Part shown: positions 1 through 7,940 of the stretch, in pieces | Layout: each line of letters begins with the position of its first letter | Position numbering within the stretch: position 1 is the stretch's first letter | Origin: Streptomyces sp. NBC_01341 | GTDB lineage: Bacteria; Actinomycetota; Actinomycetes; Streptomycetales; Streptomycetaceae | Length of the DNA stretch: 64,000 bases | Assembly (NCBI RefSeq): GCF_035946055.1 | Contig: NZ_CP108364.1 | Span: forward strand, 3,968,001-4,032,000 | Direction of reading: 5' to 3' | Translations under genes and position numbers: made by a program | The notes under the pieces: generated by a model | What the model was told of the DNA's origin: nothing | Seen by the model: only the letters and a program-made list of their open reading frames with translations | Database searches by the model: none

Positions 1-471
1 TCGGTGGGGCTCCTGCTCGCCGCGCACCCCGCGGGCATGGTCCTGGGCGCCGCGCTGCTGGGGCGGGCGGCCGTGGGAGCGGAGCGCCGCCGGCGGCTGC
101 TCGGGCCGCTCGCCGTGGGGGCGAATCTCCCGCTGCTCGTCTACTGGGCCGGCCCCGGCGTGGCGGTCGCCCTGCTGGTGCTGCTGGTGTCGGGCATCTG
201 CTCGGCGTACCAGATCACCGCGGGGGCGACCTTCGTGATGCTGACCCCGGCCGACCAGCGCGGTCAGGCGCTCGGACTGGCCAGGTCGGGGCTGACCGCC
301 ATGCAGGGGATCGGCGTCGCCGCCGGGGGCCTGGTGACGGAGCTGTCCGGGTCCTCGGCCAGGACCATCGGCGGGGCGGGGCTCGTCGGAACGGCCTGCG
401 CGGTCGTGGTCGCGGTCGCGTGGGCGCGCGCCAGGCAGGCGAGCGCGGGGACGATTCCCCTGAGCGCGTAG
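1..471 (+). CDS. MFS transporter, C-terminal part (5' end outside window)
   Basis: The frame is open from the first base, so the gene starts upstream of the window. About 155 residues are visible. They hold alternating hydrophobic segments (for example VAVALLVLLVSGICSAY) separated by short basic and polar loops, and a loop TPADQRGQALGLARSG of the kind that joins transmembrane helices in the C-terminal half of MFS carriers. This would be the last five or six helices of a 12-TM proton-driven exporter in the cytoplasmic membrane. The substrate cannot be inferred from this half. The gene stops 70 bp before the next gene on the same strand. Confidence 0.8.
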   Translation, partial: SVGLLLAAHPAGMVLGAALLGRAAVGAERRRRLLGPLAVGANLPLLVYWAGPGVAVALLVLLVSGICSAYQITAGATFVMLTPADQRGQALGLARSGLTAMQGIGVAAGGLVTELSGSSARTIGGAGLVGTACAVVVAVAWARARQASAGTIPLSA

Positions 472-541
472 GACTACAGGCCTCGATCGCGGCTAGGGTC
501 GAAGGCACGCAAACACGTGCGATCCACAGGAGTACCCAGCG

Positions 542-1093
542 ATGTCTATCGACCCGTCCTCGATCCCCAACTTCGGGGGCCAGCCCGAACCGCAGGCGTC
601 AGGACCCGAGGGCCCGGTGATTCCGGACCAGGACCTCGTCAAGCAGCTTCTCGAGCAGATGGAGCTGAAGTACGTCGTCGACGACGAGGGTGACCTCGCC
701 GCGCCGTGGGAAGAGTTCCGCACGTACTTCATGTTCCGCGGCGAGGAGGAGCAGCAGGTCTTCTCGGTGCGGACGTTCTACGACCGTCCGCACGCTCTGG
801 ACCAGCGTCCCGTGCTCCTCGACGCGATCGACGACTGGAACCGCCGCACCCTGTGGCCCAAGGTCTATACCCACGCCCACGAGGGCGAGGAGGGCGTCGC
901 CGGCTCCGTGCGGCTGATCGGTGAGGCGCAGATGCTCATCGGCACCGGCGTCAGCCTGGAGCACTTCGTCTCCTCGACGGTCAGCTGGGTGCGGGCCTCG
1001 ATCGAGTTCGACAAGTGGCTCGTCGAGCACCTGGGCCTCGAGCCCGCCGAGAAGAAGGACGAGGCCGAGGGCGGAGAGCCCACGGAGGCCTGA
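542..1093 (+). CDS. YbjN domain-containing protein
   Basis: This is a 183-residue soluble acidic protein. After a disordered N-terminus of about 25 residues comes a compact alpha/beta domain (about residues 28-160) matching the actinobacterial YbjN / type III secretion chaperone-like fold. Recognisable stretches are LLEQMELKYVVDDEGDL, the hydrophobic strand after FRGEEEQQVFSVRTFY, and the LDAIDDWNRRTLWPKVY helix. The last 20 residues are Glu/Lys-rich. No catalytic residues are apparent. The fold is known as a chaperone-like or regulatory module, but the role of this family in Streptomyces is unknown. A GGAG-type ribosome site precedes the ATG, and a bidirectional hairpin follows. Confidence 0.8.
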   Translation: MSIDPSSIPNFGGQPEPQASGPEGPVIPDQDLVKQLLEQMELKYVVDDEGDLAAPWEEFRTYFMFRGEEEQQVFSVRTFYDRPHALDQRPVLLDAIDDWNRRTLWPKVYTHAHEGEEGVAGSVRLIGEAQMLIGTGVSLEHFVSSTVSWVRASIEFDKWLVEHLGLEPAEKKDEAEGGEPTEA

Positions 1094-1105
1094 TCCCCGC
1101 GGTGG

Positions 1106-1154
1106 AGGCCCGGACCGGGGTGTGGCCGCGTGGCCGCCACCCCGGGCCGGGCCT
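1106..1154. terminator. Bidirectional hairpin terminator between convergent genes
   Basis: Two stacked 8-bp arms (1106-1113 with 1147-1154, and 1115-1122 with 1138-1145) are separated by one mismatch. A GC-rich loop closes the hairpin, and it lies in the 73 bp between the YbjN gene and the convergent aminotransferase gene. Confidence 0.7.
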
Positions 1155-1166
1155 TTGCCGTTCCCG

Positions 1167-2345
1167 TCAGGACGCCCTGAGGCCCTTGAGCCGGGACACG
1201 GCGTCCTCCAGGACCTCCGTGCGCTTGCAGAACGCGAAGCGCACGAAGTGCGCCCCCTGCTCGCGGTGGTCGTAGAAGACGGCGTTCGGGACGGCCACGA
1301 CCCCGCACCGCTCGGGCAGGGCCCGGCAGAAGGCGAAGCCGTCGCTCTCGCCGAGCGGGCGGATGTCGGTGGTGACGAAGTAGGTCCCGGCGGGCTTGTA
1401 GACCTCGAAGCCGGCTTCGGCGAGGCCGGCGCTCAGAAGGTCCCGTTTGGCGCGCAGATCCTCGCGGAGCCCGTCGAAGTAGCTGTCGGGCAGCCGCAGG
1501 GCCTCCGCGACGGCGTACTGGAACGGGCCGCCGGAGACGAAGGTCAGGAACTGCTTGGCGGAGCGCACAGCGGCGACCAGCTCCGGGCTCGCGGTGATCC
1601 AGCCGACCTTCCAGCCGGTCAGCGAGAACGTCTTGCCCGCGCTGCTGACGGTCACGGTGCGCTCGCGCATGCCGGGGAACGACGCGAGGGGGATGTGCTC
1701 ACCCTCGAAGACGAGGTGCTCGTACACCTCGTCGGTGACCACGAGGAGGTCCCGCTCGCAGGCGAGACCGGCGACGGCGGCCAGTTCCTCGCGGGTGAGG
1801 ACGGTCCCGGTGGGATTGTGCGGGGTGTTGAGCAGGATCAGCCGCGTGCGGGGTGTCACGGCGGCCCGGAGCTCCTCGAGGTCGAGCCGGTAGGCGCCCT
1901 CGTGGGGCCGGAGCGTGACGGGGACGCGGGTCCCGCCCGCCATGGCGATGCAGGCCGCGTACGAGTCGTAGTACGGCTCCAGGGCGATGACCTCGTCGCC
2001 CGGCTCCAGGAGAGCCAGCAGCGAGGCGGCCACGGCCTCGGTGGCGCCCGTGGTGACCAGGACCTCGCTGTCGGGGTCGTACGCCAGCCCGTAGTGCCGC
2101 CGCTGGTGCTCAGCGACCGCGTTCCGCAGTTCGGGGACGCCGAGGCCCGGTGGGTACTGGTTGCCGTGTCCGGTGCGTACCGCCCGGACCGCGGCCTCGC
2201 GGACCGCTTCGGGGCCGTCGGTGTCGGGGAAGCCCTGGCCGAGATTGATCGATCCGGTCCGCACGGCCAGCGCCGACATCTCGGCGAAGATCGTCGTACC
2301 GAACTCGGCGAGGCGGCGGTTGAGCAGCGGTCGTCCCTGTGTCAT
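1167..2345 (-). CDS. PLP-dependent aminotransferase, class I/II (fold type I)
   Basis: 392 residues, starting at the ATG at 2345, which has AGGATGG upstream. An alternative ATG at 2354 would add three residues. Fold-type I signatures are complete: NTPHNPTG (about 173-180), the PLP ring-binding TDEVYEH (Asp205, Tyr208) and the Schiff-base lysine in SSAGKTFSLTGWKVGW (Lys238). The GQGFPD and NQYPPGLGVPELR motifs place it with the N-succinyldiaminopimelate / kynurenine / methionine aminotransferase group. It could act in lysine biosynthesis (DapC-like) or as a broad aromatic or keto-acid aminotransferase. The kynurenine genes 10 kb away make kynurenine transamination conceivable, but there is no operon link. 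The gene stands alone on the minus strand. Confidence 0.88.
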   Translation of the reverse strand: MTQGRPLLNRRLAEFGTTIFAEMSALAVRTGSINLGQGFPDTDGPEAVREAAVRAVRTGHGNQYPPGLGVPELRNAVAEHQRRHYGLAYDPDSEVLVTTGATEAVAASLLALLEPGDEVIALEPYYDSYAACIAMAGGTRVPVTLRPHEGAYRLDLEELRAAVTPRTRLILLNTPHNPTGTVLTREELAAVAGLACERDLLVVTDEVYEHLVFEGEHIPLASFPGMRERTVTVSSAGKTFSLTGWKVGWITASPELVAAVRSAKQFLTFVSGGPFQYAVAEALRLPDSYFDGLREDLRAKRDLLSAGLAEAGFEVYKPAGTYFVTTDIRPLGESDGFAFCRALPERCGVVAVPNAVFYDHREQGAHFVRFAFCKRTEVLEDAVSRLKGLRAS

Positions 2346-2471
2346 GGACGCCATCCTGTGCCGAAGCTCTGGAGTTGCTCAAGTCTGCTTTGGCGCGCGC
2401 GGCGTACGGGAATCCACCGGCCAGTGAAGAAGCGGGGACCTCGCTTCGGGGGACAGAAGGATGTGAGGTCG

Positions 2472-2780
2472 GTGGAGTTGTTCGTCTTCATCGTGTTCCT
2501 GGTGATCGTGGTGGTGGGGATCGTCGCCCTCGCCTCCGGGTCGGGTGGCCGGAAGAAGCCGCCGGCGGGCCGTGCCGGGCGTAAGGGCCGGAAGGGTTCC
2601 GGGGCCGGCGGCGACGGCGGGTCCTACGGCAGCTGGTGGGCCGGGGACAGCAGCAGCGGCCACTCGTGCGGCAGCCACTCCGGAGGGCACTCCTGCGGAG
2701 GAGGAGGGCACTCCTGCGGCGGGGGCGGGGGCGGTGGCTGCGGGGGCGGTGGTGGTGGCTGCGGGGGCGGCGGCAACTGA
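2472..2780 (+). CDS. Small membrane protein with a Cys/Gly/His-rich tail
   Basis: About 102 residues. A single N-terminal transmembrane helix (ELFVFIVFLVIVVVGIVALA) is followed by a Lys/Arg-rich juxtamembrane stretch and then a tail built from irregular HSCGGGG and GGGGC units, with six Cys and several His in the last 40 residues. I chose the GTG at 2472 because it lies about 10 bases after GAAGGA. The GTG at 2463 is also possible but is too close to that site. The tail could bind metal or form disulfides, but no function can be assigned. Similar Gly/Cys-rich tails occur on actinobacterial TIGR04222-type membrane proteins. The reading frame shows the expected GC bias, so it is probably expressed. 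Confidence 0.6.
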   Translation: MELFVFIVFLVIVVVGIVALASGSGGRKKPPAGRAGRKGRKGSGAGGDGGSYGSWWAGDSSSGHSCGSHSGGHSCGGGGHSCGGGGGGGCGGGGGGCGGGGN

Positions 2781-3083
2781 GACGGCCCCGCCGGCCCCGG
2801 ACGGGGGACGGGGCGGGTGAGCCGAGGTGCCCGGCGGGTGAACTCCCGCTGGGCATCTTTTGGTTGGGGTGCGGGGAACACGTGAACCGTGCTGCCCCCT
2901 GAGGGATGGAAACCACGGCAAGTTGGGTAAAAGCGCTGTGAGCGCGACGTACTTCGTGATTGCATCGATGTAGAGAACATTCAGCCATCGGACCCGAGTC
3001 GGGCCGGGCTTCCCCTCCCCCCACGTGCACCGCACCGGGGTACCCCTGTCCACGTGTCCCTGTGTGTTTTGCGGAGCCGATCC
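2781..3083. other. Intergenic region: terminator plus promoter region for the DUF2617 gene
   Basis: 303 bp without a convincing gene. The first part holds the hairpin described at 2829-2860. The rest, particularly 2920-2990, is locally richer in A and T and probably carries the promoter for the DUF2617-aminopropyltransferase unit. I cannot place -35 and -10 boxes with confidence. Confidence 0.4.
2829..2860 (+). terminator. Intrinsic terminator with T-run
   Basis: The arms GCCCGGCGGG (2829-2838) and CCCGCTGGGC (2845-2854) pair over 10 bp with one G-T wobble and a 6-base loop, then ATCTTTT follows. It is one of the few hairpins in this window with a recognisable T-tract and lies 48 bp after the Cys/Gly-rich gene. 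Confidence 0.7.
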
Positions 3084-3605
3084 ATGCTCACCAGCCTCCA
3101 GACCGCCTACTCCGACACCCGCGCCGCCGATCTGGCCTGGACGCTCGGCAGGGAGCCGCTGCCCGCCCTCGCCGTGCTGAACCTCGAACTGGGGGGCGCG
3201 AAAGTGCAGATGAGGCTTCTCGGCGCCTCCCACCAGGTGCTGCTGGAGGAGGGGCAGCGCACCTGTTCCGAGACGGTGGCCTGTCTGCCGGGCAGCAGCG
3301 CGCCCCTGCCGCTGGGGGTCGCCGAGCGCATGGGGGACTGGGAGTACGAGTTCGCGGCGCGCGTCGAGACGCTCTCCGAGGGCTCGTTCGCGGGGCGCGC
3401 GCAGGAGTTGCTCGCGCTGGTCGCCGATCATCCGCACGGCCTGGCGGGGACGTTCCCCGGCAGCCCGTACGCGTTCACCGCGATGCTCGCGCAGCGGACG
3501 CGGGGGCAGGTGCACTGGCGGACCTGGCACGCCTATCCGCAGGAGGGTCAGCTCGTGGTGACCCGGACGCGGGTGGGGGCGCGGGTCGGGGCGTCCGTTT
3601 CGTGA
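3084..3605 (+). CDS. DUF2617 family protein
   Basis: 173 residues from the ATG at 3084. A GTG at 3054 in the same frame would add 10 residues without a better ribosome site. The sequence matches the actinobacterial DUF2617 family: MLTSLQTAYSDTRAADLAWTL at the start, a central strand-rich region and a C-terminal block around VHWRTWHAYPQEGQLVVT. No enzyme motifs are visible and the function is unknown. The family is often found just upstream of a membrane-fused spermidine-synthase-like gene, as here (128 bp gap), which suggests a shared process, but that is inference from context only. Confidence 0.75.
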   Translation: MLTSLQTAYSDTRAADLAWTLGREPLPALAVLNLELGGAKVQMRLLGASHQVLLEEGQRTCSETVACLPGSSAPLPLGVAERMGDWEYEFAARVETLSEGSFAGRAQELLALVADHPHGLAGTFPGSPYAFTAMLAQRTRGQVHWRTWHAYPQEGQLVVTRTRVGARVGASVS

Positions 3606-3733
3606 GGGGCGCGGAGCGAGGCGCCCGTTTCGTGGAGGGGGTGCGCGGGCCTGTGCGAAGCGTGCCGGACGTGCGTCACTTGCACCCGTGTGGGTGACAA
3701 GCGGCGACCTTTCCGTCACGTAGCGTTCGTTTC

Positions 3734-5332
3734 ATGATCGACCAGCAGACGCCACTGCGCAGCGGTGCGCCGCGGATTCCCGTACGGCCGAGGACCGGGC
3801 GGTTCCTCGTGCTGGCCGTGGTGTTCGTCTGCGCCGCCTGCGGCTTGGTGTACGAGCTGGAACTGGTCGCGCTGGCCTCGTACCTGATCGGCGACTCGGT
3901 CACCCAGGCATCCGTCGTGCTCTCGGTGATGGTGTTCGCCATGGGCATCGGCTCGCTCCTCGCGAAACGTTTACGCACCCGCGCCGCCGTCGGGTTCGGG
4001 CTGATCGAGGCGGCACTCGCGCTGGTCGGCGGCAGTTCGGCGATGGTCCTCTACGCTTCCTTCGCCTGGCTCGGGGAGTCCCGCTACGCCCTGGTGGGTT
4101 TCTCGCTCGCGATCGGGATCCTCATCGGTGCGGAGATCCCGCTGCTGATGACCCTGATCCAGCGGGTCGACCGGCAGGACGCGGGCGGAGCCGTCGCGGA
4201 CCTCTTCGCCGCCGACTACGTGGGCGCGCTGGTCGGCGGACTCGCCTTCCCCTTCCTGCTGCTCCCGATGATGGGGCAGCTCACCGGGGCGCTGTTCACC
4301 GGAGCGGTCAACGCGGCGGCGGGCGGTGCGCTGGTGCTGTGGGTCTTCCGGCACGACCTCGGCGCCCGGTCCCGCCGGCTGCTCGTCGTCGCCAACGTCG
4401 TCGTGATCGCCCTGCTCGCCACGGCGACGGTCATGGCCGACGACTTCGAAAGGGCGGCGCGGCGTGCGGTGTACGGGGGCGAGGTGCGGATCGCCGTACG
4501 GACGGGGGTCCAGGAGGTCGTCCTCACCGGCGTGGGCCGCGGCTCGCTGGATCTCTATCTCGACGGCCGGCTGCGGGTCAGCTCGCGCGACGACCGGCGC
4601 TACCACGAGGCGCTCGTGCACCCGGCGATGAACGGGCCCCACCACCGGGTGCTGATCCTGGGCGGAGGGGACGGGCTCGCCGCCCGGGAGGTGCTGCGGT
4701 ACCCGGACGTGGCGTCCGTCGCGGTGGTCGATCCGGATCCGGCCGTCACCCGGTTGGCCCGTACGGACCCCGCACTCGCCGGGCTGAACGAGCACGCGTT
4801 CGAGGACCCCAGGCTCACGGCGGTCACCGGCGACGCGTTCACCTGGCTGCGGGCCACGCACAAGCGCTACGACGTCGTGATCTCGGATCTCCCCGCCCCG
4901 GGGATCACCGCCAGCACGAAGCTCTACTCGGCGGAGTTCTACGGGCTGGTCGCGGAGGCCCTGGAACCGGGCGGGCGCCTGGTCGTGCACACGGGGCCGG
5001 TGGGCCGGAGGCCCTCGACGTTCCGGACGGTGGAGGCGTCGGTGCGGGCGGGCGGCCTGACGACCCGGCCCTACCGCGTGGAGGGGCGTGCCGCGGACCT
5101 CGCGGCGGGGCCGGACCGGGCCGCGGGCGGTGCGCAGGCCCCCAGGGACTGGGGCTTCGTGCTGGCGTCGGCCCACGGCGTGGAAGCGCTCGGCCTCGAT
5201 CCAGGGGCGCCGGCGCTGAGGACGCTGGGGGCGCGCGAGCTGGCGGCGGCCGGGCGGTCGGCGCAGTGCGCCCGGCGGGGTCCGGAACAGCCGTCGACGC
5301 TGGTGCACCCGCGGTATTGGGAGGAGCCGTGA
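3734..5332 (+). CDS. speE: Polyamine aminopropyltransferase (spermidine-synthase-like) with N-terminal membrane domain
   Basis: 532 residues. The first roughly 230 hold about seven hydrophobic helices. The second half is a Rossmann aminopropyltransferase domain with HRVLILGGGDGLAAREVL (nucleotide-binding loop), a following acidic strand VVDPDP, and the VISDLPAP...KLYSAEFYG region that in spermidine synthases positions the polyamine and the decarboxylated SAM. Known members of the two-domain family are annotated as spermidine synthases, but the membrane domain makes the true substrate uncertain. It could modify a membrane-associated amine. The C-terminal 70 residues are variable and Ala/Gly-rich. 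It follows the DUF2617 gene. Confidence 0.82.
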   Translation: MIDQQTPLRSGAPRIPVRPRTGRFLVLAVVFVCAACGLVYELELVALASYLIGDSVTQASVVLSVMVFAMGIGSLLAKRLRTRAAVGFGLIEAALALVGGSSAMVLYASFAWLGESRYALVGFSLAIGILIGAEIPLLMTLIQRVDRQDAGGAVADLFAADYVGALVGGLAFPFLLLPMMGQLTGALFTGAVNAAAGGALVLWVFRHDLGARSRRLLVVANVVVIALLATATVMADDFERAARRAVYGGEVRIAVRTGVQEVVLTGVGRGSLDLYLDGRLRVSSRDDRRYHEALVHPAMNGPHHRVLILGGGDGLAAREVLRYPDVASVAVVDPDPAVTRLARTDPALAGLNEHAFEDPRLTAVTGDAFTWLRATHKRYDVVISDLPAPGITASTKLYSAEFYGLVAEALEPGGRLVVHTGPVGRRPSTFRTVEASVRAGGLTTRPYRVEGRAADLAAGPDRAAGGAQAPRDWGFVLASAHGVEALGLDPGAPALRTLGARELAAAGRSAQCARRGPEQPSTLVHPRYWEEP

Positions 5333-5417
5333 GCACGGTGTGGCGATGCGTTACCGCACGGTGCACGGGGCAGGGAAGCGCTGACGGGACGGCCGGGGCT
5401 GAGTAGGCTCGGGTGGT

Positions 5418-6311
5418 ATGGAGCATGAGGTGTTCGTTCCGGTTCCGGTCGCGTCCCTTCGGCGGACGCTGGCCGATGCCGCCCGCGTCGCGCGTTGCGT
5501 GCCGGGACTCCAGCAGGATGCCGACGCGGCGGCGGGACCGCTGGCGGGACGGCTGAAGTTCCGTGCCGGGGGCCACACCATCACCTATCGCGGGGGCCTG
5601 ACCGTGCGGTCCTCCGACGGCGGAGACACCTTCTCCGTGACGGGAAAGGGCGTGGAGGCCCGGGGAGCGGGCTCCGCCGAGCTGGCCCTGACCATCGCCC
5701 TCGCGGAGACGGCCGGCGGCACGACCGTCACCTACTCCGGAAGCGCGAGCGGTGACGGCCGCATCGTGGAGCTGGACGAGGCGGGTGCGGTCGCGGCAGC
5801 GCAGCGGCTGCTGGACCGCTTCACACAGCAACTGGTGACGGAGACCCTGGCCGTGCGGAACGGTGCGCCGGAGGCCGGCGGCCCGGCCGACGCATCGGAC
5901 GAGGGGCAGTCCGCCTCGCCGTCGCCGGACGAGCAGTCGTCCGACGAGCCGTCCGCTTCCGAGTCGTCGCCCAAGGAGGGCCCTGGGGCATCGTCCCCGG
6001 AACCGCCGTCCCTCGACGGCGAGTCCCTGTTCGACACGCCCGTGCCACCACCGTCGCTCGACCCCTCCGCGGAACTGGAGTTCACCGTGCCCGACGAGCC
6101 GCCCGCCGAGGCCGCACACGCCCGCCGCACCATGATCGGCCGCAGTACCGAGGAGGTCGACCACGCCCCGCCGCGCGGCCGGTACGCCCCGGTGCCCTCG
6201 CCCGAGGCGGGAGTCGTCGGCATCACGCTGCGCTGGGCGGCACCTGCGGCCGCGCTCGCGATCGCCTCGGCGGTGGTGGTGGGAAGGGCGTTGCGGCGGC
6301 GCAGGCCGTAG
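5418..6311 (+). CDS. SRPBCC family protein, CoxG-like, with C-terminal membrane anchor
   Basis: 297 residues. Residues 1-145 form a START/Bet-v1-type domain like carbon monoxide dehydrogenase subunit G: MEHEVFVPVPVASLRRTLAD, then PGLQQD, and GGTTVTYSGSASGDGRI, ending in the long helix that caps this fold. Residues 150-265 are an acidic Ser/Pro/Glu-rich linker. Residues about 270-291 are a transmembrane helix followed by the basic tail RALRRRRP. The architecture suggests a lipid- or cofactor-binding domain tethered to the inner face of the membrane. No CO dehydrogenase genes are nearby, so a role in CO metabolism is not implied. Confidence 0.8.
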   Translation: MEHEVFVPVPVASLRRTLADAARVARCVPGLQQDADAAAGPLAGRLKFRAGGHTITYRGGLTVRSSDGGDTFSVTGKGVEARGAGSAELALTIALAETAGGTTVTYSGSASGDGRIVELDEAGAVAAAQRLLDRFTQQLVTETLAVRNGAPEAGGPADASDEGQSASPSPDEQSSDEPSASESSPKEGPGASSPEPPSLDGESLFDTPVPPPSLDPSAELEFTVPDEPPAEAAHARRTMIGRSTEEVDHAPPRGRYAPVPSPEAGVVGITLRWAAPAAALAIASAVVVGRALRRRRP

Positions 6312-6409
6312 ACCTGGCCTCCGCCCCGCGCCCGGCCCGTTCGCCGCACCCTGTGGCCCTGATCCGGTCCGAAGACGCTGACGGCGGGCGACGCCAGTAG
6401 TGTCGTGGC

Positions 6410-7204
6410 GTGAGCGATGTTGGGAAGAACGTCCGGCTGACCGCCGGCGACGCCGAGTTGACCGTCGACCCCGTCCATGGCTGCCGGATCAGCAGCCTGC
6501 GGATCGGAGGCACCGAACTGCTGCGCCAGGGCGAGCGGTACGGCTGCTTCCCCATGGTGCCGTGGTGCGGCCGCACCGGGAACGGCCTGTTCCGCAGCGG
6601 CGGTGAGCTTCACCAGCTGCCGCTGAACTCCCCACCGCACGCCATTCACGGCACGGGGCGTGACACGGCGTGGAAGCCCGCCCGCCAGAACGAGTCGGAA
6701 GCGGCGTTCTTCTACGATCTGGCCGACCCGTGGCCGTACCGGGGCAGGGTGACGCAGACCTTCGAGCTGACCGAGGACTCGCTGACGCTGAGCCTCGGCA
6801 TCGAGACCTACGGGGACTCGTTCCCCGCCCAGGCCGGGTGGCACCCCTGGTTCCGCAGGAACACCGGGGGCCAGGACGTGCGGGTCGACTTCGACGCCGC
6901 CTGGCAGGAGGAGCGCGGCGACGACCACCTGCCGACCGGGCGCCGGATCGATCCCCGGCCCGGCCCCTGGGACGACTGCTTCGGAATGCCCGACGGGGTC
7001 GACGTGAAGCTCACCTGGCCCGAACAGCTGGAGCTGACGGTCAGGAGCCGGGACGAGTGGGTGGTGATCTACGACGAGCAGGCCGAGGCGGTCTGCGTGG
7101 AGCCGCAGTCCGGGCCGCCGAACGGGCTGAACACGGCCCCCCGGCTGGTCACTCCGATCGAGCCGCTGGAGATCACGACCACCTGGAACTGGGTCCGGCT
7201 CTGA
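6410..7204 (+). CDS. Aldose 1-epimerase family protein
   Basis: 264 residues from a GTG start. The all-beta galactose-mutarotase fold is recognisable: DPVHGCRISSLRIGGTELL, PMVPWCGRTGNGLF near residue 50, HAIHGTGRD (catalytic His), the GWHPWFRR motif (second His) near residue 145, and a late acidic region with EPQSGPPNG that carries the likely catalytic Glu. Such enzymes interconvert alpha and beta anomers of hexoses in the cytoplasm. The gene lies 30 bp upstream of pyrE on the same strand and may be co-transcribed with it. The exact sugar is unknown. Confidence 0.85.
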   Translation: MSDVGKNVRLTAGDAELTVDPVHGCRISSLRIGGTELLRQGERYGCFPMVPWCGRTGNGLFRSGGELHQLPLNSPPHAIHGTGRDTAWKPARQNESEAAFFYDLADPWPYRGRVTQTFELTEDSLTLSLGIETYGDSFPAQAGWHPWFRRNTGGQDVRVDFDAAWQEERGDDHLPTGRRIDPRPGPWDDCFGMPDGVDVKLTWPEQLELTVRSRDEWVVIYDEQAEAVCVEPQSGPPNGLNTAPRLVTPIEPLEITTTWNWVRL

Positions 7205-7234
7205 GCGCGGACGGCAGCGCTTACCCTCGTTGAC

Positions 7235-7774
7235 ATGACTGACGTACGCGCTGAGCTGCTCCAGCAGATCAAGGACAAGGCCGTGGTACACGGCAAGGTG
7301 ACCCTCTCCTCGGGGCTGGAAGCCGACTGGTACATCGACCTGCGCCGGATCACTCTGGACGGCACGGCCGCGCCGCTGGTCGGCCGGATGATGCTCGACG
7401 CCACCGCCGAACTCGACTACGACTGCGTCGGCGGGCTGACGCTGGGAGCCGACCCGGTCGCCACCTCGATGCTGCACGCCTCGGCGGCGCGCGGCGAGCG
7501 CCTGGACGCCTTCGTCGTCCGCAAGGCGCAGAAGGCCCACGGGATGCAGCGCCGGATCGAGGGCACGGACGTCAAGGGCCGCCGCTGCCTGGTCGTCGAG
7601 GACACCTCGACGACCGGCGGCTCGCCGCTCACCGCCGTCGAGGCGGTCCGTGAGGCCGGCGGCGAGGTCGTGGCCGTGGCCACGATCGTGGAGCGGGGTG
7701 CCGCTCCGGCGATCGCCGAGGCCGGTCTGCCGTATGTCAGCGTCTACTCGGTGGCGGACCTCGACCTGTCCTGA
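7235..7774 (+). CDS. pyrE: Orotate phosphoribosyltransferase
   Basis: 179 residues. It converts orotate and PRPP to orotidine 5'-monophosphate in de novo pyrimidine synthesis. The PRPP-binding signature CLVVEDTSTTGGSPLTAVE lies at about residues 119-137. The N-terminal motif KVTLSSGLEADWYIDLR, with the FYIDLR-type element, and GGLTLGADPVATSML are typical of OPRTases. The length is normal for the short actinobacterial form. It is followed by the parS palindrome, which sits in the 166 bp before fba. The other pyr genes are not in this window. Confidence 0.95.
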   Translation: MTDVRAELLQQIKDKAVVHGKVTLSSGLEADWYIDLRRITLDGTAAPLVGRMMLDATAELDYDCVGGLTLGADPVATSMLHASAARGERLDAFVVRKAQKAHGMQRRIEGTDVKGRRCLVVEDTSTTGGSPLTAVEAVREAGGEVVAVATIVERGAAPAIAEAGLPYVSVYSVADLDLS

Positions 7775-7791
7775 CCTGCTGTTTCGTCGCC

Positions 7792-7823
7792 GGGCGCCCT
7801 GTTTCACGTGAAACAGGGCGCCC
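7792..7823. promoter_or_regulatory. parS: parS centromere site (ParB-binding) inside a longer palindrome
   Basis: TGTTTCACGTGAAACA at 7800-7815 is identical to the 16-bp parS consensus recognised by chromosomal ParB, which in Streptomyces has the core GTTTCACGTGAAAC. It is flanked by GGGCGCCC on both sides (7792-7799 and 7816-7823), so the whole 32 bp is one perfect palindrome between pyrE and fba. As RNA it could also fold as a hairpin and terminate pyrE. The known role is ParB loading for origin segregation and condensation. Most Streptomyces parS sites cluster near oriC. Confidence 0.9.
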
Positions 7824-7940
7824 TGTCCGACGGGCAGGGTGGAGCCGGAGCGAGAGTCTGGGAAGATGGGGGCGACGATGACGTCGCCCCCAGGTCAGGG
7901 ACCAAGCACCGCACACCCGCACATCCCAAGGAGCGGACAG

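Noticed and set aside
921..2463. A long plus-strand open frame continuous with the Cys/Gly-rich gene
   Set aside because: It runs antisense to the aminotransferase gene (1167-2345) and has the composition of a shadow frame. The real gene starts near 2472.
2872..2888. AACACGTGAAC as a second parS site
   Set aside because: Only the CACGTGAA core is shared. The other positions differ from the parS consensus.
5732..7807. A minus-strand open frame of about 690 codons over the CoxG-like, epimerase and pyrE genes
   Set aside because: It is the reverse shadow of three well-identified genes in GC-rich DNA. Its protein is low-complexity Arg/Gly/Pro/His without any family match.
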